A stretch of DNA of 64,000 nucleotides from Clostridia bacterium (lineage in GTDB: Bacteria > Bacillota > Clostridia > Oscillospirales > Acutalibacteraceae): positions 1 through 64,000 of the forward strand of contig JAFQRY010000010.1 of assembly GCA_017409845.1 (NCBI GenBank), given 5' to 3'. Positions 8,281-17,494 of the stretch are shown piece after piece. The position numbers and the translations under genes are program-made. The notes beneath the pieces are model-generated. The model ran no database searches and was not told where the DNA came from. It saw only the letters and a program-made list of their open reading frames with translations. Position 1 is the first letter of the stretch, and each line of letters opens with the position of its first letter.

Positions 8281-8330
8281 AAGCGGATTGCATCGGAATC
8301 AACCGTGCAATCCGCTTGTTTGTCTTTTTA
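8281..8330. terminator. Bidirectional terminator
   Basis: A perfect 12-base stem (8281-8292 with 8306-8317), AT-rich on both sides with a T-run at 8324-8329, between convergent genes. Confidence 0.8.
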
Positions 8331-8996
8331 TATTTCCGAGGGAACAAAATTATAGGATGAACCGGGAGCATCGCCCTTAACAAGTGCATCGTCATGGTCG
8401 ATGAAGGTTATGCCGTTTGCGTTTTCTTCCCAGCCGAGCTGCATGGTGAAACGGTCGGTCGGAGCTTCTATTTCTTCGGGGTCACCCATTTCGGCTTCTC
8501 CGCCGATAAGGTTGAAATAAACCGTTCCGTTTTCTTCATACCATGTGCCGTCATACCAGCTTATGTATTCTCCTGCATACACGCCGTATGCATATGATGC
8601 CGTGCCGTCTTCGTTGATATAGATTCTCTGGATTAAAGTATATCCGCTGTCTTCATAAACATACTGCCAGCCGCCGATAAGAGCCTCGGCATCTGAGCCC
8701 GACTGTGTAGCGGGTTCGGGAATTTCCGTTTCGGGTGCATCTGTTTTTTCTTCCGTTGTTTCTTCGGCAGCTTTTTCGGTTTCCAAAAGCTCTTCAGCGG
8801 TTGTTTTTTCTTCGAAAACAACGTCGGCTCTTGTGATGATTATATCGCCCATTGCGGTAACGGCTTCTGTTTCAGGGGAAGCGGTTATGATTTCTGTTTC
8901 GGGTTGAGTGGTGATTTCAGCATCATTTTTGCTGTTACAGCCTGCAAAAGCAAGCATCATTGTTGCTGCAAGGCAGAATACAAATAACTTTTTCAT
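8328..8996 (-). CDS. Lipoprotein with Thr/Glu linker and lipocalin-like domain
   Basis: A 222-residue predicted lipoprotein: signal peptide with lipobox FAGC (Cys20), a long Thr/Glu/Pro linker (about 25-105), and a C-terminal domain starting LIGGWQYVYED. The GGW start followed by short hydrophobic strands and turns with W, Y and G resembles small bacterial lipocalin-like domains. Function unknown. It lies 20 bases downstream of rarA on the same strand with its own GGAG site, so it may be co-transcribed with rarA, although the two seem functionally unrelated. Confidence 0.65.
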   Translation of the reverse strand: MKKLFVFCLAATMMLAFAGCNSKNDAEITTQPETEIITASPETEAVTAMGDIIITRADVVFEEKTTAEELLETEKAAEETTEEKTDAPETEIPEPATQSGSDAEALIGGWQYVYEDSGYTLIQRIYINEDGTASYAYGVYAGEYISWYDGTWYEENGTVYFNLIGGEAEMGDPEEIEAPTDRFTMQLGWEENANGITFIDHDDALVKGDAPGSSYNFVPSEI

Positions 8997-9016
8997 ATCA
9001 AATCTCCTTATACAAC

Positions 9017-10282
9017 CTATTTCTTTTTTATCCTTGCCCAGTATTCCCTTGCAGCCTGCTCGTTTTTATTGTCGCCGAATTCATAATATTTCTTGTGCTT
9101 CAATGCGTCGGGCAGGTATTGCTGGTCAACCCAATGACCGGGATAATCGTGGGCATATTTATAAAACTGACCCTTGTTGGGGTTATCCTCACCGTCGTAG
9201 TGCATATTCTGAAGCTGACGGGGAACGGGACCCGTTCTGCCTGCGGCAACATCTGCCATTGCGGAATTAATCGCACCGTAGGCAGTGTTGGATTTGGGGC
9301 TTGTTGCAACAAGCACAACCGCATCGGCAAGCGGAATTCTCGCTTCGGGCAGACCGAGCATCTGTGCGGCATCAATGGCGGCTTTGACAATCGGAATTAT
9401 CTGCGGATAAGCAAGACCCACATCCTCGCAGGCACAGACCATGAGCCTTCTGCAGGCGGAAGGCAGGTCTCCTGCCTCGAGAAGTCTTGCAAGATAGTGC
9501 ACCGCCGCATCGGGGTCGGAGCCTCTCATGGATTTCTGAAATGCGGAAATGATGTCATAATGCTCGTCGCCGTCTTTATCATATCTCATTGCACTTTTCT
9601 GCGTGAGCGATTTTGCGTTTTCAAGCGTTATGAGCTTTTTGCCGTCTGCCGTGTTTGCCGAAAGAACACAGAGCTCAACGCTGTTTATCGCCTTTCTCAC
9701 ATCGCCCGCACTTGCGGTTGCGATATGGGAATAAACACCGTCATCAACAAGATATTCTTCGTTTCTGTCCTCTGCCATGAAATCAAAGGCACGCCTTACT
9801 GCTTTTTCGGCTTCAGAAGGAGTTACGCTTTTGAATTCAAATACGGTTGAGCGGCTGAGGATTGCACTATAAACATAAAAATACGGGTTTTCCGTTGTTG
9901 AAGCGATGAGAGTAATCGCTCCGTTTTCGATATATTCAAGAAGGGTCTGCTGCTGCTTTTTGTTGAAATACTGAATTTCGTCAAGGTAGAGCAGAATTCC
10001 GTTTGGTGCAAGAAAGGTATCGAGCTTTGCCACAACCTCTTTGATATCTGCCGTTCCCGCGGTAGTTCCGTTGAGCTTGACAAGGTGGCGGTCGGTTGTT
10101 TTTGCGATGATGCTCGCAAGCGTTGTTTTACCGACACCGGGAGGTCCGTAAAACACCATGTTGGGCAGTTCGCCTGATTCAATTATATTACGCAGCGGCT
10201 TGCCTTCACCCAGAAGATGCGGCTGACCGATGATATCTTCAATTTTTTTCGGACGGAGTCTGTCCGCAAGCGGTGCCGACAT
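9017..10282 (-). CDS. rarA: Replication-associated recombination protein RarA (MgsA/WRNIP1 family)
   Basis: A 421-residue AAA+ ATPase that acts at stalled replication forks with RecA, SSB and clamp-loader relatives. The N-terminus LADRLRPKKIEDIIGQPHLLG is characteristic. Walker A is GPPGVGKTT (about residues 46-54), Walker B is LLYLDEIQYFNKKQQ, and sensor 1 is IASTTENP. The C-terminal tetramerisation domain includes the conserved DVGLAYP, APKSN-like TSPKSNTAY and a tail ending DYPGHWVDQQYLPD. Length is normal. A promoter with -10 TATAAT lies about 31 bases upstream. Confidence 0.95.
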   Translation of the reverse strand: MSAPLADRLRPKKIEDIIGQPHLLGEGKPLRNIIESGELPNMVFYGPPGVGKTTLASIIAKTTDRHLVKLNGTTAGTADIKEVVAKLDTFLAPNGILLYLDEIQYFNKKQQQTLLEYIENGAITLIASTTENPYFYVYSAILSRSTVFEFKSVTPSEAEKAVRRAFDFMAEDRNEEYLVDDGVYSHIATASAGDVRKAINSVELCVLSANTADGKKLITLENAKSLTQKSAMRYDKDGDEHYDIISAFQKSMRGSDPDAAVHYLARLLEAGDLPSACRRLMVCACEDVGLAYPQIIPIVKAAIDAAQMLGLPEARIPLADAVVLVATSPKSNTAYGAINSAMADVAAGRTGPVPRQLQNMHYDGEDNPNKGQFYKYAHDYPGHWVDQQYLPDALKHKKYYEFGDNKNEQAAREYWARIKKK

Positions 10283-10313
10283 AAAATCACCTTTTTGATT
10301 ACATATTTAATTC

Positions 10314-10342
10314 ATTATAACAGAGAAGATGAGATTTAGCAA
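10314..10342 (-). promoter_or_regulatory. Promoter for rarA
   Basis: Minus strand: -35 TTGCTA (10337-10342), 17-base spacer, -10 TATAAT (10314-10319). Confidence 0.7.
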
Positions 10343-10376
10343 TAATTATTTGGATTGTCTGCGGCGGGATGCAGAC

Positions 10377-10411
10377 AAAAAAACAGGTGGCTGCGGTTTG
10401 CAGTCACCTGT
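10377..10411 (-). terminator. Terminator downstream of clpX
   Basis: ACAGGTG-x-CTGC pairs with GCAG-x-CACCTGT (10383-10411), followed on the minus strand by a run of T (complement of the A-run at 10377-10383). Confidence 0.8.
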
Positions 10412-10418
10412 AATTGTT

Positions 10419-11711
10419 TTATCCTACCTTGCCCTTGCCGGGTTTTGTAACCTTCGGGGGAGGGGCAAGCTTTGCTCTTTTGCTGTTGGGGTTGCGTTCA
10501 ACAAGAGGCTCTGCACCTTCGTTGACGCTTGCTGCGGTTATGCAGACTCTTTCAACCGTTACATCAGACGGCACGTCATACATAACGGGCATGAGCACTC
10601 CTTCGATAATGGAGCGAAGACCGCGTGCACCTGTTTTCTTTTCGAGTGCTTTATCGGCAACCGCTTCAAGAGCGGTTTCGTCAAATTCAAGCTCAACACC
10701 GTCAAGCCTGAAAAGCTCCTTATACTGCTTCACAATTGCGTTTTTGGGAGTAGTGAGAATCTTTACGAGTGCATCCTTGTCGAGCTCTCTGAGAGTTGTT
10801 ATGACGGGCAATCTGCCGACAAGCTCGGGAATGATGCCGAATTTGACAAGATCCTGCTGGATAACCTTTTCAACAAGGTTTTCCTTTGCCGCCTCGGATT
10901 TGCTCTTGACCTGTGCACCGAAGCCGAGTGCCGAGCCTTCGGAACGCTTTTCGATTATCTTTTCGATGCCGTCAAAAGCACCGCCGCAGATAAAGAGAAT
11001 GTTTGAGGTATCAATCTGAATGAATTCCTGCTGGGGATGCTTTCTGCCGCCCTGAGGAGGAACATTCGCAACGGTACCTTCAATTATCTTGAGAAGTGCC
11101 TGCTGAACGCCTTCACCGCTGACATCTCTTGTTATTGACGGATTTTCGCTCTTGCGGGCGATTTTGTCAATCTCGTCAACATAGATGATTCCTCTTTCGG
11201 CTCTTTCAATGTCGAAGTCTGCCGCCTGAATAATTCTCAGAAGGATGTTTTCAACATCCTCGCCGACGTAGCCTGCCTCGGTGAGAGTTGTTGCATCGGC
11301 AATGGCGAAAGGAACATCAAGAATTCTTGCAAGAGTCTGGGCGAGCATTGTTTTGCCGACGCCCGTGGGTCCGAGAAGAAGGATGTTGCTCTTCTGGATC
11401 TCAACATCGGTTGCACCCTTGCTTGCTATTCGCTTATAGTGATTATAAACGGCAACGCTGAGAGCGATTTTGGCACTGTCCTGCCCGATGACATATTCAT
11501 CAAGCATAGCCTTGATTTCCTGAGGCTTGGGAAGCGAAGCGGAATCAAAATCGTTGCGGTGATTATGAGGCTCGGATTCGATTATCGAGCAGCAAAGGTC
11601 AATGCACTCGTTACATATATATACGTTGGGTCCTGCTATAAGCTTGTCAACCTGGTCCTGCGTTTTGTAGCAGAACGAGCAGGAAACCTTTTTTTCGTCA
11701 TCTCTGGGCAT
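10419..11711 (-). CDS. clpX: ATP-dependent Clp protease ATP-binding subunit ClpX
   Basis: Hexameric AAA+ unfoldase that feeds proteins to ClpP. The 430 residues show an N-terminal zinc-binding domain with CX2C pairs (Cys11/14 and Cys33/36), Walker A GPTGVGKT near residue 115, Walker B YVDEIDKI, and the LGFGA loop that docks into ClpP, so a functional ClpXP complex is expected. The C-terminal tail is rich in Lys and Pro ([12 protein letters not shown]). It is 56 bases downstream of clpP on the same strand, giving the common tig-clpP-clpX order. Confidence 0.97.
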   Translation of the reverse strand: MPRDDEKKVSCSFCYKTQDQVDKLIAGPNVYICNECIDLCCSIIESEPHNHRNDFDSASLPKPQEIKAMLDEYVIGQDSAKIALSVAVYNHYKRIASKGATDVEIQKSNILLLGPTGVGKTMLAQTLARILDVPFAIADATTLTEAGYVGEDVENILLRIIQAADFDIERAERGIIYVDEIDKIARKSENPSITRDVSGEGVQQALLKIIEGTVANVPPQGGRKHPQQEFIQIDTSNILFICGGAFDGIEKIIEKRSEGSALGFGAQVKSKSEAAKENLVEKVIQQDLVKFGIIPELVGRLPVITTLRELDKDALVKILTTPKNAIVKQYKELFRLDGVELEFDETALEAVADKALEKKTGARGLRSIIEGVLMPVMYDVPSDVTVERVCITAASVNEGAEPLVERNPNSKRAKLAPPPKVTKPGKGKVG

Positions 11712-11767
11712 GTTAATCTCCCTTTTATAATATTGACTGTTCCGATGCGTTTATCGGCAGTCACACC

Positions 11768-12349
11768 TTATCTTTTGGAAATAACCTTATCAACAAGACC
11801 GTATTCCATAGCTTCCTGAGCTGTGAGATAATTGTCTCTTTCGGTGTCTCTTGCGATTTCCTCGATTGAGCGGCCGGTGTTCTCGGCAAGGATTCTGTTG
11901 AGTCTTTCTCTTGTTTTGAGGATGTGGTCTGCAACAATCTTGATTTCGGTTGCCTGACCTCTTGCACCGCCGAGAGGCTGATGAATCATAATCTCGCTGT
12001 TGGGAAGAGCAAATCTCTTGCCCTTTGCACCCGATGAAAGCAGGAATGCACCCATCGAAGCTGCCATGCCCATGCAGATTGTTGAAACATCGCATTTGAT
12101 ATACTGCATTGTGTCATAAATAGCCATGCCTGCGGTTACGGAGCCGCCGGGGCTGTTGATGTAAAGGCTGATATCCTTGTCGGGATCCTGACCTTCAAGA
12201 TAGAGGAGCTGAGCAACAACAATGCTTGCGGTTGCGTCGTTAACCTCATCGGAGAGAACGATAATTCTGTCGTTCAGAAGGCGTGAAAAAATATCGTATG
12301 AACGCTCGCCTCTGTTAGTCTGTTCAACAACATAAGGTACTAATGCCAT
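11768..12349 (-). CDS. clpP: ATP-dependent Clp protease proteolytic subunit ClpP
   Basis: Tetradecameric serine protease. The 193-residue length is standard. The catalytic triad is visible as Ser98 in GMAASMG, His123 in MIHQPLGG and Asp172 in ERD. The N-terminal propeptide is short and starts [11 protein letters not shown], as in most Firmicutes. A GGATTG-type site precedes the ATG. It sits between tig and clpX; a hairpin after tig suggests it may also have its own promoter. Confidence 0.97.
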   Translation of the reverse strand: MALVPYVVEQTNRGERSYDIFSRLLNDRIIVLSDEVNDATASIVVAQLLYLEGQDPDKDISLYINSPGGSVTAGMAIYDTMQYIKCDVSTICMGMAASMGAFLLSSGAKGKRFALPNSEIMIHQPLGGARGQATEIKIVADHILKTRERLNRILAENTGRSIEEIARDTERDNYLTAQEAMEYGLVDKVISKR

Positions 12350-12391
12350 TAAAAATCAATCCTTTCTCCGCAATAGAAATTAAAAAGTAAT

Positions 12392-12424
12392 GAATAAACC
12401 GGTTTTGACACCGGTTTATTCTTT
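12392..12424 (-). terminator. Terminator or attenuator between tig and clpP
   Basis: An 11-base perfect stem (12392-12402 with 12411-12421). On the minus strand it follows tig and precedes clpP. The bases after it on that strand are only partly T-rich, so read-through into clpP is possible. Confidence 0.6.
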
Positions 12425-12460
12425 ATGCTCATATTTAAGTATAGTTAAATTCCGGGCTGA

Positions 12461-13879
12461 TTATTCAGCAGATTCTTCCTTCTTTTCAGCAGCCTTTTTG
12501 GTTGTTTTCTTTGCAGCAGGCTTCTTTGCGGGCTTTTCTTCAGCCTCGCCTTCTTCCTTCTTTTCAGCAGCCTTCTTGGTTGCCTTCTTTGCTGCGGGCT
12601 TCTTTGCCTTTGCCGAATCAATTACAAGCTTGATAGCCTGCTGTCTTGCGATTTCAGCAGCAACGGTTGCTTCGGGAACGAGCTCCTTGATCTTTTCAAC
12701 ATCGAGATTATACATCTCAGCCATCTTTGAATATTCTTCAGCGATTGCTTCATCTGATGCCTTGATTTCTTCAAGCTCTGTGATCTTTTCGATTGCAAGC
12801 TCAATCTTGACATCTGCAACTGCACGCTCTCTCATCTGGCTTTCAAAGATTGCCTTATCCATACCCATATACATAAGGTATGTGTCAAGGTCGATGCCCT
12901 GCTGACCGATTCTCTGTGCGAATGAATCAACATTTTCCTTTGCCTTGTTGTCATACATGCATTCGGGGATTTCGCCCTCAACATTTTCAACAAGAGCTTC
13001 GATAACAGCATCTTCGAATGCGTTCTGTGCACTCTCCTGCTTTCTCTTGAGCATGTCATCCTCGATGCCCTTCTTGAGCTCTGCAACTGTTTCGTATTCG
13101 CCCATATCCTTTGCGAATTCATCATCAAGCTCGGGAAGCTCCTTAACCTTGATTTCGTGAAGCTTGATTTTGAAAACTGCATCCTTTGAAGCAAGCTCGG
13201 GAGCATACTCTGCGGGGAAGGTTACGTTAACATCAAACTCTTCGCCGATTGCGTGACCGATGATCTGATCTTCAAAGCCGGGGATGAATGAACCTGAGCC
13301 GATTGTGAGCTCATATTTTTCTGCCTTGCCGCCGTCGAATGCAACGCCGTCAACAAAGCCTTCGAAGTCGATAACTGTGATATCGCCGCTCTGAGCTGCT
13401 CTGTCGTCAACATTAACGATTCTTGCACCTCTGTCAAGCATATGCTCGATTTCGTGGTCGATTTCTTCCTTGGTAACCTTAGCTTCTGCCTTTTCAGCAG
13501 TAAGACCCTTGTAAGCCTTGAGAGTGATTTCGGGCTTAACGGTTACGTTGAAGGTCATAACAACGCCTTCTTCTTTGCTCATGGTCTTAACATCGAAATC
13601 CTTGGGTGAATCAACGGGAACGATGCCTGCTTCCTCGTATGCAGCCTGAACTGCGTCGGGGAAAACGATATCAAGAGCGTCTTCAAAGAAAACTTCCTGA
13701 CCGTAGAGCTTCTCAATCATCATAAGGGGAGCCTTGCCCTTACGGAAGCCGGGAATCTGGATTGACTTTCTCTGCTTGAGATAAGCCTGCTGGATTGCAG
13801 CTCTGAAATCCTCTGCTGCAATAGCGATTTCAACCGAATAAGTGTTGGTTTCTGTTTTGTTTGCTGATACTAAACTCAT
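12461..13879 (-). CDS. tig: Trigger factor with Lys/Ala-rich repeat tail
   Basis: Ribosome-bound chaperone and peptidyl-prolyl isomerase. The ribosome-binding loop GFRKGKAP lies near residue 45, the FKBP-type domain spans about 150-235 and the helical C-terminal arms follow to about residue 425. The protein is 472 residues, longer than usual, because residues from about 427 form a basic tail of KKPAAKKATKKAAEKKEE type repeated twice. The tail is encoded by two 57-base direct repeats (12473-12529 and 12551-12607, offset 78). It resembles histone H1-like tails. The SD GGAGG precedes the ATG. Start of the tig-clpP-clpX cluster. Confidence 0.95.
   Translation of the reverse strand: MSLVSANKTETNTYSVEIAIAAEDFRAAIQQAYLKQRKSIQIPGFRKGKAPLMMIEKLYGQEVFFEDALDIVFPDAVQAAYEEAGIVPVDSPKDFDVKTMSKEEGVVMTFNVTVKPEITLKAYKGLTAEKAEAKVTKEEIDHEIEHMLDRGARIVNVDDRAAQSGDITVIDFEGFVDGVAFDGGKAEKYELTIGSGSFIPGFEDQIIGHAIGEEFDVNVTFPAEYAPELASKDAVFKIKLHEIKVKELPELDDEFAKDMGEYETVAELKKGIEDDMLKRKQESAQNAFEDAVIEALVENVEGEIPECMYDNKAKENVDSFAQRIGQQGIDLDTYLMYMGMDKAIFESQMRERAVADVKIELAIEKITELEEIKASDEAIAEEYSKMAEMYNLDVEKIKELVPEATVAAEIARQQAIKLVIDSAKAKKPAAKKATKKAAEKKEEGEAEEKPAKKPAAKKTTKKAAEKKEESAE
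12473..12607 (-). repeat. Tandem direct repeat encoding the trigger factor tail
   Basis: The segments 12473-12529 and 12551-12607 are nearly identical at offset 78 and both encode an AAKK/TKKAAEKKEE peptide. They give the protein a duplicated Lys/Ala/Glu tail and are a natural site for copy-number change. Confidence 0.75.
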
Positions 13880-14016
13880 TAGAATTCCTCCAATTGTTCT
13901 TTTAACGGGTAAATTATAACAAATTAATTTTAAAATTTCTATATATATTTATATTTTCTTATGTTTAGTTAAATTTTCCGTATTTTTACGCTTTCTTTTG
14001 TTCATATTGACAACAA

Positions 14017-14703
14017 TCAATAGACCAAAGCGGGGCAAAACTGCAAAAAGTCGCTTGAAATGAGCGAAAAACGGATTCCGTCGCACTCACCGATAAAGGC
14101 TCCCGTATGGGAATATGAATGCAGATGACCGTAATAACAGCGTGTGATTTTCTCCTCGACAAGCACATTATAAATCTCATCGCACTTCTGCGTTATGTTA
14201 AGCGGCGGATAGTGAAGGAACACAACTGGTTCAAGCCCGGTCTCCTTTGCCGCAGCGATTGAAGCACGCAGCCTGCCCGCTTCACGCAGAACAACCTTTT
14301 TATCCGCATCGCTTTCCGCATCAAAAAACCAGCCTCTCGTTCCGCAGATTGCGAAATCGCCTGCCGTGTATGCGTTGTTATGCAGAATGTTGAGAGTATC
14401 GAATGAATGCTTTGCAAAAAATTCGTCAGCCTTCTTTTTCGTTGCCCACCAGTAATCGTGGTTGCCTTTGAGAATTATTTTTCTGCCCGGCAGGGAATTG
14501 AGAAATTCAAAATCACGCAGTCCCTGCTCAAGATTCATGCACCAGGATATGTCGCCTGCGATAACAACGGTATCGTCATCGGTTATGAGCCTTCGCCAGT
14601 TTGTTTCGAGCCGCTGTTCATAATCGCTCCAGCCGCCGAAAATATTCATCGACTTGCCCGTTGCGAGCGAAAGATGCGTATCTCCGATTGCAAAAAGAGA
14701 CAT
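14017..14703 (-). CDS. Calcineurin-like metallophosphoesterase
   Basis: A 228-residue cytoplasmic metallophosphoesterase. The two-metal site motifs appear in order: GDTHLS (Asp8, His10), AGDISW, GNHDYWW, HYPP and GHLHS. The length and the NHDYWW context match a family of uncharacterised clostridial phosphoesterases; the substrate is unknown. ATG 14703 is chosen because motif I then lies at residue 8, as in the family, and AAAGGA lies about ten bases upstream; the open frame extending to 14847 has no family-like sequence. Divergent from the DUF1540 gene. Confidence 0.85.
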   Translation of the reverse strand: MSLFAIGDTHLSLATGKSMNIFGGWSDYEQRLETNWRRLITDDDTVVIAGDISWCMNLEQGLRDFEFLNSLPGRKIILKGNHDYWWATKKKADEFFAKHSFDTLNILHNNAYTAGDFAICGTRGWFFDAESDADKKVVLREAGRLRASIAAAKETGLEPVVFLHYPPLNITQKCDEIYNVLVEEKITRCYYGHLHSYSHTGAFIGECDGIRFSLISSDFLQFCPALVY

Positions 14704-14793
14704 AAAGCATATCCTTTCCAAAAATAATTCTGCACCGTCTGACCATAATATGAATACGGATTGTTTCCGATTAAACCGAAAGGAGAAATAACC

Positions 14794-14982
14794 ATGGATA
14801 AAGAAATCGGTGCCATCACCTGCTTTGCGAAAAACTGCGTTTACCATAAGGGCAACACAGCCTGCACTGCGGGCACAATCGAGGTCGGCAATTCAACCGC
14901 CTGCAAATGCGGTGAAACACAGTGCTCAACCTTTAAGCTTAACGAAAATGCCGTTGGCGGAGCACGCGGATGCTGTGATTAA
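14794..14982 (+). CDS. DUF1540 Cys-rich small protein
   Basis: A 62-residue protein with eight Cys, matching the DUF1540 pattern: ITCFAKNCVYHKGNTACTAGTIEVG followed by a CKCGETQCSTF motif. The spaced Cys/His suggest metal binding, probably zinc; the function is unknown. The family is widespread in sporulating Clostridia. AAGGAG precedes ATG 14794. The gene ends five bases before the thrC stop and shares a hairpin with it. Confidence 0.85.
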   Translation: MDKEIGAITCFAKNCVYHKGNTACTAGTIEVGNSTACKCGETQCSTFKLNENAVGGARGCCD

Positions 14983-15005
14983 TATGCTCAGATACCGAGC
15001 ATATT
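14981..15005. terminator. Shared hairpin at convergent stops
   Basis: AATATGCTC (14981-14989) pairs with GAGCATATT (14997-15005). It covers the last codon of the DUF1540 gene and the last codons of thrC. There is no strong T-run, so it may act as a transcript-end stabiliser more than a terminator. Confidence 0.45.
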
Positions 15006-16472
15006 GAATACCACACCGTCCATGCTGTCCTTTGAGCAGCAGCCGTCAAATCTTACTGCCTTGTTGCGGAGATTTGCAAGCTGCTCGGGGCAGCATTTGC
15101 CTGTTACTTCGGCAAGACGCTCAACCATTTCAAATTCATCAAGACCGTCGTTTTTGCCGTCAACAGCCTCAAGAACGGCTGCACTGAATTTGAAGGGGCT
15201 TGCGGTTGATGCGATAACTGCGGGAGTTGCATCACCTGTCTGCTCTTTGTAATCATAGTATACCTTGACTGCAACGGCGGTATGAGTATCGCAGAGATAA
15301 TTCTTTTCCTTGAAAATCTTTGCAATGGTTGCCTTTGTTTCGTCGTCGTCACAGCAGCCTGCTGCGAAAAGCGACTTGATTGCAGAAAGTGTTTCCGCAT
15401 CAACCTCATATTTGCCGTCAGCCGAAAGACTGTTCATCCAGGAGGTAACGTTTTCGCTGCCTGCGATTGAATAAAGAAGTCTTTCAAGGTTTGAAGAAAT
15501 AAGAATATCCATTGAAGGAGAAATTGTTGTGAAGAATTCGCGGTTTCTGTTGTAAACACCGGTTGTGAGGAACTCGGTGAGAACGGAGTTGCTGTTTGAA
15601 GCACAGATGAGCTTCTTAATGGGAAGACCCATTTCTCTTGCATAGTATGCCGCAAGAATGTTGCCGAAGTTACCTGTGGGAACAACAACGTTGATTTCGT
15701 CGCCCGCATTGATTTCGCCGCTTGCAACAAGGTCGCAGTAAGCCGAGAAATAATAAACAATCTGAGGACAGAGTCTGCCCCAGTTGATTGAGTTTGCGGA
15801 TGAAAATGCCATTGAGCTTGCAGCAAGCTTTTCGCCGATTGCCTTATCGGTGAAAATTCTCTTTACACCGCTCTGTGCATCGTCGAAATTGCCTTCAATA
15901 GCACAAACGGCAACATTTGCACCCTCCTGAGTGCACATCTGAAGCTTCTGCATGGGGCTTACGCCGTCGCTGGGATAGAAAACAAGAATCTGAGTGTTTT
16001 CAACATCCTTGAAGCCTTCGAGAGCAGCCTTGCCCGTGTCACCCGAGGTTGCAACGAGAATAACGATTTTTGTGCCGGGAGCCGCCTTGCCGCTTGAAAC
16101 GGTGAGAAGGCGGGGAAGAATCTGAAGAGCCATATCCTTGAATGCACATGTGGGGCCCTTAAAGAGCTCAAGAATATGAACGCCGTCTTCGATTTTTGCA
16201 AGAGGAGCAACCTTTGCATCTGAAAAGCCTGTTTCGTATGCACCTCTTACGCATGAATCAACCTCAGCCTCGCTGAAGTCGGTGAGGAACAGAGAAAGGA
16301 TTGACTTTGCTCTGCCGATATAGTCAAGACCTGCAAGCTTTTTGATTTCGTCAATCGAAACAGCAGGAAGCTTTTCGGGAACGAAAAGTCCGCCCTCCGA
16401 TGAAATACCTTTGGTTATCGCCTGAGAAGCCGAAACCTTTACTGCAGTATCTCTTGTGCTTACATAATTCAT
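14988..16472 (-). CDS. thrC: Threonine synthase
   Basis: PLP enzyme that converts O-phosphohomoserine to threonine. The 494 residues match the long (yeast/E. coli type) threonine synthases. The N-terminus is YVSTRD, with SEGGLFVPE at about residue 30, the PLP lysine in PTCAFKDMALQ, and ATSGDTGKAALEG and VPTGNFGN binding the cofactor phosphate. The third ATG (16472) is chosen because the AAAAGG site is immediately next to the first ATG but nine bases from this one. It is a single gene with its own promoter and no hom or thrB neighbour. Confidence 0.94.
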   Translation of the reverse strand: MNYVSTRDTAVKVSASQAITKGISSEGGLFVPEKLPAVSIDEIKKLAGLDYIGRAKSILSLFLTDFSEAEVDSCVRGAYETGFSDAKVAPLAKIEDGVHILELFKGPTCAFKDMALQILPRLLTVSSGKAAPGTKIVILVATSGDTGKAALEGFKDVENTQILVFYPSDGVSPMQKLQMCTQEGANVAVCAIEGNFDDAQSGVKRIFTDKAIGEKLAASSMAFSSANSINWGRLCPQIVYYFSAYCDLVASGEINAGDEINVVVPTGNFGNILAAYYAREMGLPIKKLICASNSNSVLTEFLTTGVYNRNREFFTTISPSMDILISSNLERLLYSIAGSENVTSWMNSLSADGKYEVDAETLSAIKSLFAAGCCDDDETKATIAKIFKEKNYLCDTHTAVAVKVYYDYKEQTGDATPAVIASTASPFKFSAAVLEAVDGKNDGLDEFEMVERLAEVTGKCCPEQLANLRNKAVRFDGCCSKDSMDGVVFNMLGI

Positions 16473-16503
16473 TTTCATCATCCTTTTCGGAAAAATTCAT
16501 AAT

Positions 16504-16532
16504 ATTATATCACATTATTTTACTTTTGTAAA
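16504..16532 (-). promoter_or_regulatory. Promoter for thrC
   Basis: Minus strand: -35 TTTACA (16527-16532), 17-base spacer ending TGTGA, -10 TATAAT (16504-16509). The -35 and most of the spacer lie inside the last codons of the M19 dipeptidase gene. The leader to the ATG is only about 25 bases, too short for a T-box or riboswitch. Confidence 0.75.
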
Positions 16533-17485
16533 ATGTTTTTGAAGAATATATATGCATTTTCATAAAAAATCTTTTCAATCAGTCTGTTATCGAAGCCTTT
16601 AGCTCCGAGAAAAGCGGCAAGAGCAGGAATTTTGTCAACACCTGCAAGCTCCGGATTGATTTCACAGCCGTCAAAATCCGAACCTATTGAAAGAATGCTT
16701 TCGCCGCCCATATCAAGGATATGTGACATATGACGGTATACTGCTTCAAAGCCGTCGTCGTTTTCGTCGCCTAGAAAGCTTTTGCAGAAATTGATGCCGA
16801 TAAGACCGCCGCATTCAATGAGAAGCTTAATCTGTTCATCATCAAGATTCCTGCGGCAGGAGAAAAACTTATCTTCGCTGTCCTTGCGGAATTTTTCAAG
16901 CACGGTTTTGCTTGTTGAATGAGATGCAATCAACCTTGCACCGCTCGAAACGGCATCAAAAAAGCCTGCTCTGTTGAGATGGGAAACATCAGCGGCAATA
17001 TTCAGCTTTTCCATATCTCTGAGAAGGCGTTTTCCCACCTCTTTCAGACCCGAATCACTGCCCGACTGACAGCCGAAACCGATTTCGTTTTCATCATTCC
17101 ATGTCAAGGTGATAAGCTTTACACCATAGCTTCCGGCAAGATAAATTCTGTCATTATCCGCAAACGGAGAAGCCCCCTCGCAGGTCAGAATTGCGGCACA
17201 TTTATGAGAGTCAACCGCACATTCCAAATCCTCAGATTCCTTGCACAGCTTGATTTCTGAGCAGTTTTCCGCAATTTCGTTTTTGAAATTCAAAAAGACC
17301 TTGTCAAAATATTCCTCAGCAGCTTTTCCTCTCAGCTCATCGGGAATCCAGATTGCGAAAAGCTGACACCATTTGTCAAGCTCTTTACCTTTACACAGGT
17401 TGATATGCAGATTACCGTCGGAGAGGGGCTGTTTTTTGTTGAAGCATTCTCCCGCGGTATCGCAATGCAGGTCAAAAAGGTTCAT
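16520..17485 (-). CDS. M19-family membrane dipeptidase
   Basis: A 321-residue zinc dipeptidase of the renal dipeptidase family. Visible metal and catalytic motifs are DLHCDT (His7, Asp9), TCEGAS with the bridging Glu, AADVSH, ASHS and IGSDFDG, in the family order. Bacterial members cleave dipeptides, often with a D-residue or an unusual C-terminal residue. There is no signal peptide, so it is probably cytoplasmic despite the family name. It follows yraN by nine bases on the same strand and ends the lepB-to-dipeptidase run. Confidence 0.9.
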   Translation of the reverse strand: MNLFDLHCDTAGECFNKKQPLSDGNLHINLCKGKELDKWCQLFAIWIPDELRGKAAEEYFDKVFLNFKNEIAENCSEIKLCKESEDLECAVDSHKCAAILTCEGASPFADNDRIYLAGSYGVKLITLTWNDENEIGFGCQSGSDSGLKEVGKRLLRDMEKLNIAADVSHLNRAGFFDAVSSGARLIASHSTSKTVLEKFRKDSEDKFFSCRRNLDDEQIKLLIECGGLIGINFCKSFLGDENDDGFEAVYRHMSHILDMGGESILSIGSDFDGCEINPELAGVDKIPALAAFLGAKGFDNRLIEKIFYENAYIFFKNILQK

Positions 17486-17494
17486 TCTGTCACC

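Noticed and set aside
8960..9850. A 296-codon open frame antisense to rarA
   Set aside because: It mirrors the rarA coding strand, has no SD and reads as cysteine- and histidine-rich sequence typical of antisense frames.
10355..10376. A REP copy near rarA
   Set aside because: The GGCGGGATG string resembles copy 1, but it lacks the CTAC end and matching arm; it is part of a separate small hairpin.
16473..16532. A T-box or threonine-related leader before thrC
   Set aside because: The promoter lies only about 30 bases before the ATG, leaving no room for such an RNA.
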